64,000 nucleotides of DNA. Source: Cephalotus follicularis (Eukaryota; Streptophyta; Magnoliopsida; Oxalidales; Cephalotaceae). The notes under the pieces were generated by a model, which saw only the letters and a list, made by a program, of their open reading frames with translations, was not told where the DNA came from and ran no database searches. The position numbers and the translations under genes are program-made. Shown piece after piece: positions 42,258 to 52,527 of this stretch. The stretch lies in contig BDDD01005250.1 in the NCBI GenBank assembly GCA_001972305.1, forward strand, positions 1 through 64,000, read 5' to 3'. Each line of letters opens with the position of its first letter. Position 1 is the stretch's first letter.

Positions 42258-42605
42258 GAGTCTCAGGCACAGGTCAAGCTTCGAGGTGATCAGATGGACT
42301 GGATCGCAACTAAGATTCTCTTGTAGCAGTATGGTGGTGTGATCTACCTTGTGTATATATGTTGGATGTAGAAGAGACATTATATTTCAGCTATTGACCT
42401 ACCGGCTTTTAGCAGCGCTTAAGCTATGTGTATTGAGTGTATGGATATGGTTGGGCTTATCTTTGAATATTGATATTATCTTTCGCATGCATATGGTGTT
42501 TAAAGTTTTAAATTTATGGAGTTTTCATGGATGGTATGGTTGAATCTGCCTGCCATGGGTCGAGCCTTGGGGTCTTCCTTGGGGTTCAAAGCGTGACAGC
42601 TTAGT

Positions 42606-42619
42606 TGGTATCAAAGCCC
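42606..42619 (+). other. Primer-binding site of element X
   Basis: TGGTATCAAAGCCC, seven bases after the LTR end. Matches the Met-tRNA-type site TGGTATCAGAGCCC with one change. Confidence 0.75.
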
Positions 42620-42788
42620 ATACTATGTTTGCTATGCCAGGATAGGGTCCTTGGCTATTGGAATTAAGTGATATGGATAAGGTTGCTAGCCGAATTGAAT
42701 GATATTGATAAGTTACTGATTGTTATATCTATTGGAATTATGATTATGAATTGGATGGCTGACTTTTGTCTCTTATACAAGGTAGATA

Positions 42789-44110
42789 TGGAAGGTAGAA
42801 GAGGAGCTAAGGGAAAGGCTAAGGCTGGGCCATTGCCCCGACGCACCCGAGCCAGTAGAGATGTGGAAGAACCAGAGGAACAGAATGTGAGCCAAGAGGC
42901 AGATTTTGATGCTTCTGACCAAAGGGAATCCAAAGGTTTCATGAAGAAAATGTATAGCATGATGAACAAAATGAATGAGTTCATGCAATGACAGGAAACT
43001 ACAGTTGAGAAAGCTCTAGCTACAAGGCCAATTAGGCGTGCACTAGAAGTGCCAGAGTAGACCCCAGTTTTAAGGCCCGTTAGGCGTGCAAAAACAGCAA
43101 GGAGATTTGTTGATTTGCCTACACCCAGGGAGGACCCCTTAGCCAGGTTCCTAAGGCTAAATCCACCAGCTTTAATTGGGGATCCCGATGCAGTTGCTGC
43201 TGAGAGATGGCTCATGCAAATGGAGAAGATCTTTTAAGTCTTGAGATGTTGAGATTCTGAGAGATTTATTTTCGCCACATATATGCTGAAGGGCGAAGCT
43301 GGACATTGGTGGAACATGGTTGCTATTTCTTGCGAGAAAAATGGGATACCGAATTCATGGGACATGTTCAGAACTGAGTTTAAAGAACAGCATTACCCAG
43401 AGGCTGAAGTTGATAAGAGGGAGGCTGAATTTCATGCCTTGACCCAGGGTAGCATGACGGTGGCCAAATACAAGGACAAATTTGTTGAATTTTCAAGGGT
43501 AGCTCCGCACTTGGTTGGTACAGAAGTGAGAAAGGCTAAGAGTTTTCTTGGTAGCCTTAGACCAGATATCAGACAGTGGCTAGCACCGCTCCGGCTGACA
43601 TCTTTTGTAGACTTGGCTAGCAGAGCCAGAGATGCTAAGTCGTTAGCAGAGGAGTTGCACAAATTATGGATTCAGATGGATCGCAACAAATCTACTTCTT
43701 CTGGATGGTAGTCAGGAAGGAGTTCGGAGAGTAGTAATAAATCCCCGAGATCTGGGAACAGTAGTCCAGGACAGGGTGGCTCACCTCAAAGTACCAGTAA
43801 TCCATCTAGTTTTTCTGGTCAGAGAGGTCAGTCAGAAGGATCGCGACAGAGGGGTAGAAACCATAGCTCTCGATTGAGGCTTAAAGGGCAGGGTTCTCAG
43901 CAGAGGAGCCAGGGGGATGCAAGGAGACTGTTCCAGACTTGCCAGTGATGGAAGTCAGACTCCCATTGATCCATGCGTACATTGTGGGCATACAAACTAG
44001 ACGTCGGATGATTGTTGGTTGAAAGCTAGCAAATGTGTGAATTGTGGGGCTTCGGATCAAATAGCTAGGGAGTGCTCTTATGATATATATGGCTCAGGGA
44101 CTCAGCCAGG
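42789..44110 (+). pseudogene. Element X gag, broken by stops
   Basis: Starts MEGRRGAKGKAKAGPLPRRT. A stop at 42989 ends the first part. The same region continues with further stops near 43058 and 43237 to a long open part at 43283-43711 containing LKGEAGHWWNMVA, FKEQHYPEAEVDKREAEF and KSFLGSLRPDIR, the gag capsid core. After a stop at 43709 a Ser/Gln/Gly-rich stretch leads to two knuckle-like units (CVHCGHTN-stop-TSDDC and CVNCGASDQIAREC). The sequence is cut at 44272 by element U. Pol must lie to the right of the window. Confidence 0.75.
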
Positions 44111-45317
44111 GTAGAGTTTAGATTGATCTTAGGAAGGTTCACAGCAGAACCAGAGTATGGGTTATCAGCAGGGTAGTGGTTCTAGGCAGTAGTATCAGGG
44201 TCGGCCTAGCACCAATTTGCCTTCTGCGGCAGGGAGAGACCGCGACAAACAGCTTATGGGTTCGACACCTACTGCAATACCCCGTCTGTCCATGTGTAAA
44301 TATCCAGGCTTTTAATCTGTTTGTTAAGTGGTCTATCTATTTTGATTTTGGTTTATGTGTTGGGTTGACTGATACCAGCCTTGGATTTTTTTTAGGCATT
44401 TGTTAGTATATGTAAATGAATAAGTAAAATTATTTTATCTTAATTTATTATAAAGTTGTTTTATTTAAAACGAAATCCTTTAATTTAATTCTTTCTCTCT
44501 CCCCTATCTCTCCCTATCCCGTATATCTCTCTTTCTTCCTCTCCATACCCCCCGATTATCTCCTTCTTCCTCTCCATCTCACCGATTCTCTCCCCCTCTT
44601 TCATTATCTCTCTTTAAATTGTCTCCCCGTTTCTGTTTAAGTATGCCATTTGTCCACTGTTTTGTGTCATTCCTTCTCTCTCACCTGGAATGCAACCGAC
44701 CTGCAAGCTTTGGGTATTCTTGCACTCTTCGTACTGTTTTCCTCATCTCATCATGTTTGCCTCTAATGGTTCGATTTATGTATTGTTTTATTTTGATATG
44801 CACAAGTTAGGCACGCTGTTAAAATTTTGTATCTCTCCTTCGTGTTTCCTCTCAAACAGCCACTACAAGTTTGGAAATCCCTATATTCTTTCCACAGTCT
44901 CGTTATCAACGCATTCAGGTTTGTCCAATGTAGTTCAGTTTGATGTTCATTCTGCTTTGTTATGAATCAGAGTATATGTTTATGCTGGTTGTCAAAACTT
45001 TTACTTTTTCTTCCTTTTTGATTCCTGCCACAATATACTTTGTTATTGTTTCTGAGTCTGTTAGTAAGCCTTTAGCTGTCTTGTATTTGTTTTAAACTGG
45101 TTTTGATAACTGGTAGTTGGTATTTTGATAGTGAACTGGTTATAAATTTATGCAATGGATTAGAATTTATCCTCCTCTTTAAGCATAGCCATTGTCTGTA
45201 TATCTCTCTTAGTTTTGGTATTCTTTTACTGTTTTAATACCACATAGAGTCTTATCCAGATTTTTGACAGAAAATTGTATAAGATCGTTAGATATTTGTG
45301 TTCTGTTGCCCTATATA

Positions 45318-45528
45318 GTCGGCTGTTTTTCTGAACAGTCGGTTGTTTTGCATTGTGTAGTTAGCTGCCTTCCTGATCAGTCGGTTTCAATGCCTTGAAC
45401 AGTTGACTGGACCCCTGTACCAATCGGCTGGCTACAGTCCTACTTGAATAGTCGACTGGCCATCTTGGGTAGTCGACTACCAGGCTTCGAACAGTCGACT
45501 GGAGTTCTGTTACAGTCGGCTGGTGAGT
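45318..45528. repeat. AGTCGACTG motif cluster, U 5' LTR
   Basis: About ten AGTCGGCTG/AGTCGACTG/CAGTTGACTGG units, several already changed at the central CG. The counterpart in the 3' LTR (53606-53818) has different changes. Confidence 0.8.
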
Positions 45529-46223
45529 CCAGAAAATTTCTACTTTTAAATTTCCTTGTCTTTTTGTTCTTCTGATGAATCGGGGTCTATTTTAAACACC
45601 GTATATTCTGATTGAATGTCCACAGTTAATTTCGAGTCCTTCTATGAACGATTTTATAATTTTATAGATTATTGTGCTACCGAGGGGCAGTTTAAGAATT
45701 TATCGATCAATTCATAAGTTATTTCTGTGATCTCATATGGTACGAATTTCTTGTTCTTGATTATACTCCTTGGATTTTATTAGAATAAATCCTATTTATG
45801 TTTTGTGAAAATGTACAGATTCTCCTTTCTTTGATTTCTCTATCGGTTTTATTGAAATAAAATTGGACTATGCTTTTAAGTACGGATTGTTCCTTCCTTG
45901 TTATCTCCTTTGGTTTTACTGAAATAAATTCAGTTTTATTACGTTGAATATTTCTGATTTCATTAATGCTGTTTTGATGAATAAATGCATATTTTATTAT
46001 AGAAATAAACAAGTATAATTTTCAATTAAGAAAGTATGCTGATATTCTACAATTCAGATATGAAAATTATTTTGGATATGTTTGGAAAATGTTTGGAAAA
46101 TGTTTATGTTTTGAATTGTTTTTAGATAAAAGAATATTTTTGGAATAATGACATACATAAATATATCCACCTATGGGGGTACCATAGGCATGTCGTAGGC
46201 CTGGCACGGGGACGCGACACTTT

Positions 46224-46248
46224 TCGTAGCGGTGTGATTAGTCTACGG
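46224..46248 (+). other. Conserved LTR hairpin, U 5' LTR copy
   Basis: TCGTAG, loop, CTACGG: five Watson-Crick pairs plus one wobble. Same loop as V. Confidence 0.6.
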
Positions 46249-46739
46249 CGTTTCTCTATGCTATGATATCCTGTGAATATGATTTGGATCTCACTTCGGA
46301 ATAGAGGCGTATGGGTCGGCCCTAGGAAAACTGTTATGGGATTTGGATTTTGGGGATTGATTGTGTAGTGTCGTACACGTCCTTCCGTTGGAGCATGTGG
46401 GCGTTGCAAACCCCTTGCATTTATTTATATGTATATGTACATCAGATCTCCGTTATGGATTTATTAAATCGGGTATTTATGATGATTTGAATTCGGATTA
46501 TGAAACTTGGATATTGCTTTGAAATTCGGATATTGCTTTCAGATATTGATTTGAAATTTAGGTAAGTTTTGAAACTCGGATATTTATTTTGAATTGATAT
46601 AATTGTTTATATGATTATTCTCTCTTACTTTATTAAATAATGTTAAATTAGTTTGTACGTGAGATTTCTGATTTAAAACTTCAGATACTTTTCTATTTCG
46701 TTAAAATTATCGTTTTATGTTTCATATTCCTTATCCGTA

Positions 46740-46754
46740 CTGAGGTTTGCTCAG
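46740..46754 (+). other. Hairpin near the LTR 3' end, U copy
   Basis: CTGAG-GTTTG-CTCAG, 321 bp before the LTR end. Confidence 0.55.
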
Positions 46755-47080
46755 TAGTGTTTTTGTTTTCCATGCGGCAGGTTATCAAGAGCACCAGGGT
46801 GATATGTGATGAGAGGTGTCACCTTATGTTGGAGGATCATTAGATGTTCGATCCTGTTGAGCCTAGATGCTTTGTGGTCATGTGTGGACCATTGTTTTAG
46901 AAAAACAATATTTTGATTTGGAACCTATGTTTTGGAAGCTTATGTTTTGGTAGTTGGATTATGTTATTCTGATTTTTGTTCAGATCACCATGTCTTTCGA
47001 ATAAAGTTAAGTTTATATTTGATAAGTTCTGTATTATGACCTGTAAGCGCTCCTAACCCATTCGGGGGTGTTACAGATTA

Positions 47081-47097
47081 TGGTATCAGAGAATAGG
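47081..47097 (+). other. Primer-binding site of element U
   Basis: TGGTATCAGAGAATAGG, 5 bp after the LTR end. Matches the Met-tRNA-type TGGTATCAGAG core exactly. Confidence 0.8.
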
Positions 47098-47247
47098 TTT
47101 TGTTCCTTAGAAGACATATCTAGGTTTGACCTGTGATATGGGTAGAACTTGGGTTAGGGATATTTTCTGTATAGTTATTCCAATATGTCTTCTGTTTTGG
47201 ATTTGTTTTCCTTTTTGTTATTTCATGTTCTGGTTTCTGTTGCGTAG

Positions 47248-48415
47248 ATGGCACGAACAAGGAATACCCATCACAGAATTGAACCAGTTGTGGCTCGGGA
47301 ATAGGTTAGAAATGAACCTTCGGTTGAAGAATTGGTAAGACAGGCAGTTGCTCAGGAGGTTAATCGAGTAATTCGCACAATGCAAAATCCGGGACAAGGT
47401 CGTTGGTAGCATGTTGCTGAGGAGAATGCACCAGTTGATGTTCAGGCTGATATGGAAGCTGGGGACCGGCCTGCCACTCCAGTATATGTTTGGCTTGAGA
47501 GGTTCCAAATGCAGAGACTGCAATCCTTCAGTTTAGTCTGGACACATGTAGAGGCTGAACACCGGATTGCTCACATGGAGAAATTTTTTGATGTGCTGGG
47601 ATGTGACGATGAGGAGAAAGTAAGGTTGGCTGCATACAAGCTGGAAGGAGGCGCTCAACGATGGTGGAAGACGTTGAGGTTAGCTAAGGGTGGAGACTAT
47701 ATTGATGCTTTGTCATGGTTTGAGTTCTGTGGAGTCTTCTATCAGTAGTATTTTCCCACTGCTGACAAGGAGGCTTACGTAAGAGAGTTTGTAAATACTA
47801 GGCATAAAGATGGTGTATCAGTCACCGAGTTTTTGGCCCGGTTCACTAGATTGGAGGGCTTTGCTGGATCTGTGATGAGTTCAGCATTGGAGCAAGCTGA
47901 GAAATTCAAATGGAAGCTGCATTATCAGCTTAGAGGAAAGCTGATAAATTCCACATTTGCTGATGTATCGGAGGTTGCAAATGCAGCGAAGAACATTGAA
48001 ATGGAGAGGTTGGACTTCCAGGCAGCCCGACAAGAGGGAGAAAGGAAACGGAATATGAGTGATTCCCAATGACAGAATTCTGGGCAGCAAGGTGAAGGAC
48101 AAAGCGGCCAGTGGAATAAGTGCCGTGATGGTAAGCAGCAAAAAATGAATCATAATCAAAATGGATATGGGGGACAACAGAGACTGCTGGGAATTGATCA
48201 GAGGCAAGTTCAGGGAGCAACTGGTGGGGGTAACCCCAATGTTCAGATTTCCTTGTGTGATACTTGTGGGAAGCGACATCCTGTGGGGACATGTTACAAG
48301 GCCACTGGGGCGTTCTTTGTGTGTGGACAGATGGGGTCATCTCTTTAAGAATTGTCCAAATCCTCGTACAAGGAATAGAGGAGGAGATTGCAATGATGCG
48401 GGACAACGAAACATG
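47248..48415 (+). pseudogene. Element U gag
   Basis: Starts MARTRNTHHRIEP. Stops at about 47305, 47407, 47746 and 48070 interrupt a frame that otherwise reads as chromovirus gag: HRIAHMEKFFDVLGCDDEEK, YKLEGGAQRWWKTLRLA, EFLARFTRLEGFAG and AKNIEMERLDFQAARQEGE. A knuckle region follows (LCDTCGKRHPVGTCYKATG, then after a frameshift GHLFKNCPNP). Capsid core and RNA-binding knuckles are clear; the frame is not usable. Confidence 0.75.
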
Positions 48416-49106
48416 GGAGGCAGAGTTTACGCCATAACGATGCATCAGGCTGCGAATGCTCCAGGTATCGTTTCGGGTTTTCTTTTTGTTGGTAATCATA
48501 AAGCTTTTGTATTGTATGACACTAATTTGACTCACTCCGTGGTAGCGAGATCTTTCGTTCGACATCTTGGGATGCCTTCTTAGTCTCTGAATCCAGTTTT
48601 GGTTCTTTCGACCCCTATGGGGACTCCTGTTGTGATGTTTGAGTATTTTTGGGTTTGCCCTGTTATGTTCGATGACAAAGTTCGTGAGGCGACCTTTTCC
48701 CGATCAATATGCATGACTTTGATATGATTCCTGGCATGGATTGGTTGGACTGCCATCGTGCCACGTTGTTTGTCACGCTCGAAGGATTTTTTTTGGAAAT
48801 CTGGGTGACCTGATTTTGTATATCAGGGTTCACGACCGAGGAAGGATGTTAAGATTATTTTTGTTTTGAAGGATTGGAAGTTAGTGGCTAAGGGCGCTGA
48901 AGGGTTCTTAGCTATAGTGAAGGATGTCTCTAAGAATGAGCCTCACCTTGAGGACTATCCTGTTGTTAGAAAGTTCGGGTTGTGTTTCCGGAAGAGTTAC
49001 CAGGTTTACCACCGCAACGGGAAGTGAAGTTACCATCGAACTCATTCTTGGAACGGGACTGATATCAAAGCACCATATAAGATGGATCCTTTTGAGTCTT
49101 TGAAAG
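48416..49106 (+). pseudogene. Element U protease and first codons of reverse transcriptase
   Basis: Protease-like region with active-site motif LYDTNLTHSVVARSF, where D-T-G-A-S-H is expected, so Gly and Ala are lost. Frameshifts and stops follow, then a decayed PVVRKFG...VYHRNG region. The last readable piece, DIKAPYKMDPFESLK (49061-49106), is the start of reverse transcriptase (usually [17 protein letters not shown]). It stops exactly at target copy GAAAG of S2 and does not resume on the other side. Confidence 0.65.
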
Positions 49107-49442
49107 TGTAATACCCCCGGACGGCGGGAGTCGTCACAGGTCGTAATACAGATCAAACTTAACAAAACATAACTTAATTAGCCAAAAACGTGGCAGTAAA
49201 AACATAACATACTGAAAACTGATCATAAACTGAAAACTTAACATATTCAAAAAACCTAAAACATATGTTTCAAAGGTCAATTATTAAAAACATTAACCAA
49301 AAGTATCTTTTGTTCATAAGCAATCCTAACAGTTACATATTGGATCACACTCCTAGGGATCCATGACATAAAGGTGGCCAACTCTCATTCACACATTCCC
49401 TCGTTGCTCCTGATAACCTGCGCCATGGAAACAAAAACCCGT

Positions 49443-49457
49443 CTGAGCAAACCTCAA
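49443..49457 (-). other. Hairpin near the LTR 3' end, S2 copy (one pair lost)
   Basis: The plus strand reads CTGAG...CTCAA, so the outer pair is broken and four remain. 336 bp from the LTR end. Confidence 0.4.
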
Positions 49458-49879
49458 TACAGATAAAGAATATAAAACAATAAACGGTAATTTAAAAGCA
49501 ATAAGATTTCAACAATACTCATAACAGAAATCTTAAGCAGTAAATCATTTAAACGTTCATTACCGAACTTCATAAAACCCATTTCATAACCTTGAAATAT
49601 ATATACGAAACATTTCAAAATCATAATTTCATAATTTGTACTGAGACAGATAACATATCACATATCAGAAACATATATGGCAAGGGAGGAGCTAATTCCA
49701 CATGCCCATTAGAATTGAAGTGTACGACACTACACAAGTCAATTCTCATATCATATCGTATCACACATTGAATATCTTATCACATATGTCATAAATTAGA
49801 ATCGATTCATTCGCATCTATCATACATAGAGGATCCATAAATCCACCTCATGGGATTTATTCATAACATACAGAGACAT

Positions 49880-49902
49880 CGTAGACTAATCACACCACTA
49901 CG
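49880..49902 (-). other. Conserved LTR hairpin, S2 copy
   Basis: CGTAG/CTACG stem with the GGTGTGATTAGT loop on the minus strand. Confidence 0.6.
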
Positions 49903-50887
49903 GAAATGTCATGTCCCCGTGCTAGGCCTACGACATGCCTATGGTACGCCCCATAGGTGGGTACAAATACTCAGTATTTAATCATTCTCTATAATGACCC
50001 GATCCTTAACCACATGAGAAATTGTCTGCTTTTGTCCCACGCAGAACTTACAGAGCCCATACATATGTGTTTCCACATGGACCATCATGATTTTGTCCTA
50101 ATTGATGGATTGGTCAGATTTCCCAGGAGGTCACCCATCCTGGTTTTGCCCTGAGCTCATCACGTTTAACTTTGGACTTTCCACTAACTCCTTAGCCAAT
50201 CCATCAAAAGGCGCCTCATGTAATTAGGTTCAAGGATCATTTCTTATATAGTATAGCCATACTTTCCCCCATTTCGATGGATCCGGTTCATTCCTGTCAC
50301 AAGGGCGGCTCCATCTCATGGATAGCCCTTTCCTCTTGGTGGCTTCATCTCATGGATAGCCCTTTCCTATTGCCCACTCTTAAGTGGGGTGTCATATTCT
50401 CAAACATTGATTTATCAAAATCAATTTAGAAACACATAAAATATGCTTTTCAAAACATATTCGAGAATCGTTATCAACGATATCATTTTCATAACATACA
50501 TTTAATAACATACTTATAAAGTCAGGAATATTAAATTCATAAAATGTCAAACCGACTTTATTTTTAGAACATATCAATTTCATAACCAAGTTCTTAAAAC
50601 GAAGGAACATAGCATAAAACAAAACAGGTTTTCGTTTGATAAAATCGAAGAGAGTATCAAAGGGCAGAATATACGTACCTTATGCGCTTACAGAAAAGAC
50701 TTACGAAAAGATTGTTAATTCAACTCCCCTTTGAAGCACAACAATCTAAAGACACAAAACCATTCATATAAGGGTCTGAAAAACATTAGGGACATAAAAT
50801 AGATTCATTACTGTGTTTAGAACAGACCTAGATCGAATCGATGAACAAACGGATCAAAACAATGAAAACATGCATTTTCTGTACAAA

Positions 50888-51102
50888 ACAGCCGACTGTT
50901 ATAGAGCACCAGTCGACTGAAGAATCTTGGCAGCCGACTATTCAACAGGGCCAGTCGACTACACAAACCAGAGTGCAGGCAGTCGACTATGACAGAGGTC
51001 CAACCAACTATGCATAGCAAAGCGGTCGATTGATTCATATGAACAGCTGACTACTCAACCAAACCAGCCGACTGATCATAAGGACAGCCGACTGTTCTGG
51101 TC
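50888..51102. repeat. AGTCGACTG motif cluster in S2
   Basis: About nine units (CAGTCGACTG, CAGCCGACTG, GGTCGATTG, CAGCTGACT) at 20-30 bp spacing. Confidence 0.8.
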
Positions 51103-52264
51103 GACATAACAGTATAAACTTAACATTTTAATGCAGAAACCTATCCAAAATTGAATGACATTATACCAGAAGCCTACGGAGATACACATAAGATTTTATA
51201 TGATGTTTAGACAGTGTAAAAACACAGAATCGACACGATCCTAAGACCAATGGCTACATTCAAGGAAAAACAAAGTGAACACTAATCACATGCATCCCTA
51301 TTAGTTCAAAAAAAAAAAATTACCGTCAACAGCCACATTCAGTTGCTAAGACCAGATTACATAACCCCTTCCGTGATGCTAATAGGCTTGTTAACAGACT
51401 CAAGAACACATTGACAGATCATATAGCTGTAGGAACCAAAACAAGCAAAATTCTAGCAGCCTATATGCAAGAATCGGATAAAATACAATCCAAGATTAAA
51501 TACCATGACATAAACACAAAGGAAACCAACCTGGTGGATGTCCAAAACAGTCGTGAAGACACAAAAAATAAGAGGTATACAATGGTTGTTCCAAAAGAAA
51601 AACAGGAGAAGAAGAACACATTCACAACAGCCATTATCTTATGCACAACTAATAAGATAAACTTTAAACCGAATTAAGAATAACCAGACCTGATTGATGA
51701 AGAACTTGAACCAACAACAAAACGAATTTCCAGAATGCAAAATCGGCAGTGGCTTTGAAAAGTTAAGAGAGAATGGCATATAACAAAGGCAATATCACTC
51801 TTAAACGGAAAAAGAGAAACCAAAATCTGATAGATAAGGAAAAGAGTGATAACAATCTGATAAGACAAGGAAAAATAAGAGGATTTTTAGGACATGGAAA
51901 TGGAAAAGAAATGGAAACTGTGTGAAATTGAAGAGGAAGAGAGAGTCCTACGGGAGAGGGAGTAAGGAGAGAGAAGAAATTTAATAAGAAATAAAAAAAG
52001 AAACTTTAAAATAAAACAGTTAAAATATGAACTATGGAAATTTGTTTTATTAAAAGGACATAAACATAGCCCAAAAACATAACCTTTCCAACACATAAAC
52101 GTATATCGTCTGACCCAAAGTTCATGCTGGTATCAGTCTGCCCAAAACACATAGGCCCAAAACACAGGGCAACGGACTTCATATCACAACAAATTAAAAA
52201 GCCCGAAAATAACATATTAAAATTTGTAAAATATGCATATGAATAAACAGGGTATTACAGAAAG

Positions 52265-52488
52265 GGAAGTTGAGTCCTCGATTTATCGGACCCTTTGAAG
52301 TTTTTGAAAAGGTTGGCGCAGTTGCTTATCGGTTAGTTTTGCCTCCACATTTAGCACATGTCCATAATGTGTTCCATGTGTCGATGCTGAGGGTTATCAG
52401 TATCATCCCCTTCATGTGGTCTATTATCCTTTGGACAATATTTGGAAGGAATACCCTCATTTCCTTGAATGAGGTATGTGGTAATTTA
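52265..52488 (+). pseudogene. Element U integrase C-terminus fragment
   Basis: Reads [37 protein letters not shown] and MLR, the conserved integrase tail. After a further internal deletion the end reads YYPLDNIWKEYPHFLE in another frame, corresponding to the chromodomain-like YPHLF ending. Everything from reverse transcriptase to the integrase core is missing upstream. Confidence 0.75.
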
Positions 52489-52489
52489 T

Positions 52490-52506
52490 GATTTCGGGAC
52501 GAAATC
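52490..52506 (+). other. Hairpin before the polypurine tract, element U
   Basis: GATTTC-GGGAC-GAAATC. Compared with T (AATTTC/GAAATT), the outer pair changed from A-T to G-C on both sides. Confidence 0.6.
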
Positions 52507-52508
52507 TC

Positions 52509-52527
52509 CTTTTAAGGGGGGTGGAGC
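52509..52527 (+). other. Polypurine tract of element U
   Basis: TTTTAAGGGGGGTGGAGC before TGTAATACCCC at 52528. Confidence 0.7.

Larger units (their letters stand above)
41346..42598 (+). repeat. Element X 5' LTR, second part
   Basis: Resumes after Athila-A (target copy GTTAG at 41341-41345) and ends AAAGCGTGACA. It contains many ATGGTTATGG-like phrases, two near-repeats with GGTCCCCT(A/C)AGGG (about 41730-41830), the 64-bp palindrome and a hairpin. Confidence 0.7.
5849..44272 (+). mobile_element. Element X: Ty3/gypsy chromovirus, outermost container of the nest
   Basis: The LTR begins TGTAAGCCC at 5849, is broken at 6961 by Athila-A, resumes at 41346 and ends ...GCGTGACA at 42598. A Met-tRNA-type primer site and a broken gag follow, up to 44272, where element U is inserted. 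The rest of X must lie beyond the right end of the window. Joining the two LTR parts is inference: the Athila-A ends fall exactly between them with a 4/5 target duplication (ATTAG and GTTAG), and together they give one LTR of about 2.37 kb, a usual size for this clade. Confidence 0.65.
44273..47075 (+). repeat. Element U 5' LTR (2803 bp)
   Basis: Starts TGCAATACCCC (family TGTAATACCCC) and ends GGGGGTGTTACA. It matches the 3' LTR closely over the first 2.2 kb. Layout: pyrimidine-rich tract, long noncoding stretch, AGTCGACTG cluster, conserved hairpin block, LTR-end hairpin. Open frames at 44619-44965 are noncoding shadows. Confidence 0.85.
49107..52259 (-). mobile_element. S2: solo LTR of 3153 bp inside element U
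   Basis: Perfect target copies GAAAG (49102-49106, 52260-52264). The minus strand starts TGTAATACCCTG and ends GGGGGTATTACA. Same family as V and the U LTRs: TGACTGATACCAG-like phrase, AGTCGACTG cluster, both hairpins. No genes. Confidence 0.85.

Noticed and set aside
44619-44965. Two overlapping frames with near-identical copies at 52879-53225
   Set aside because: They lie at equal positions in the two U LTRs, in noncoding pyrimidine-rich sequence. The conservation comes from LTR duplication.
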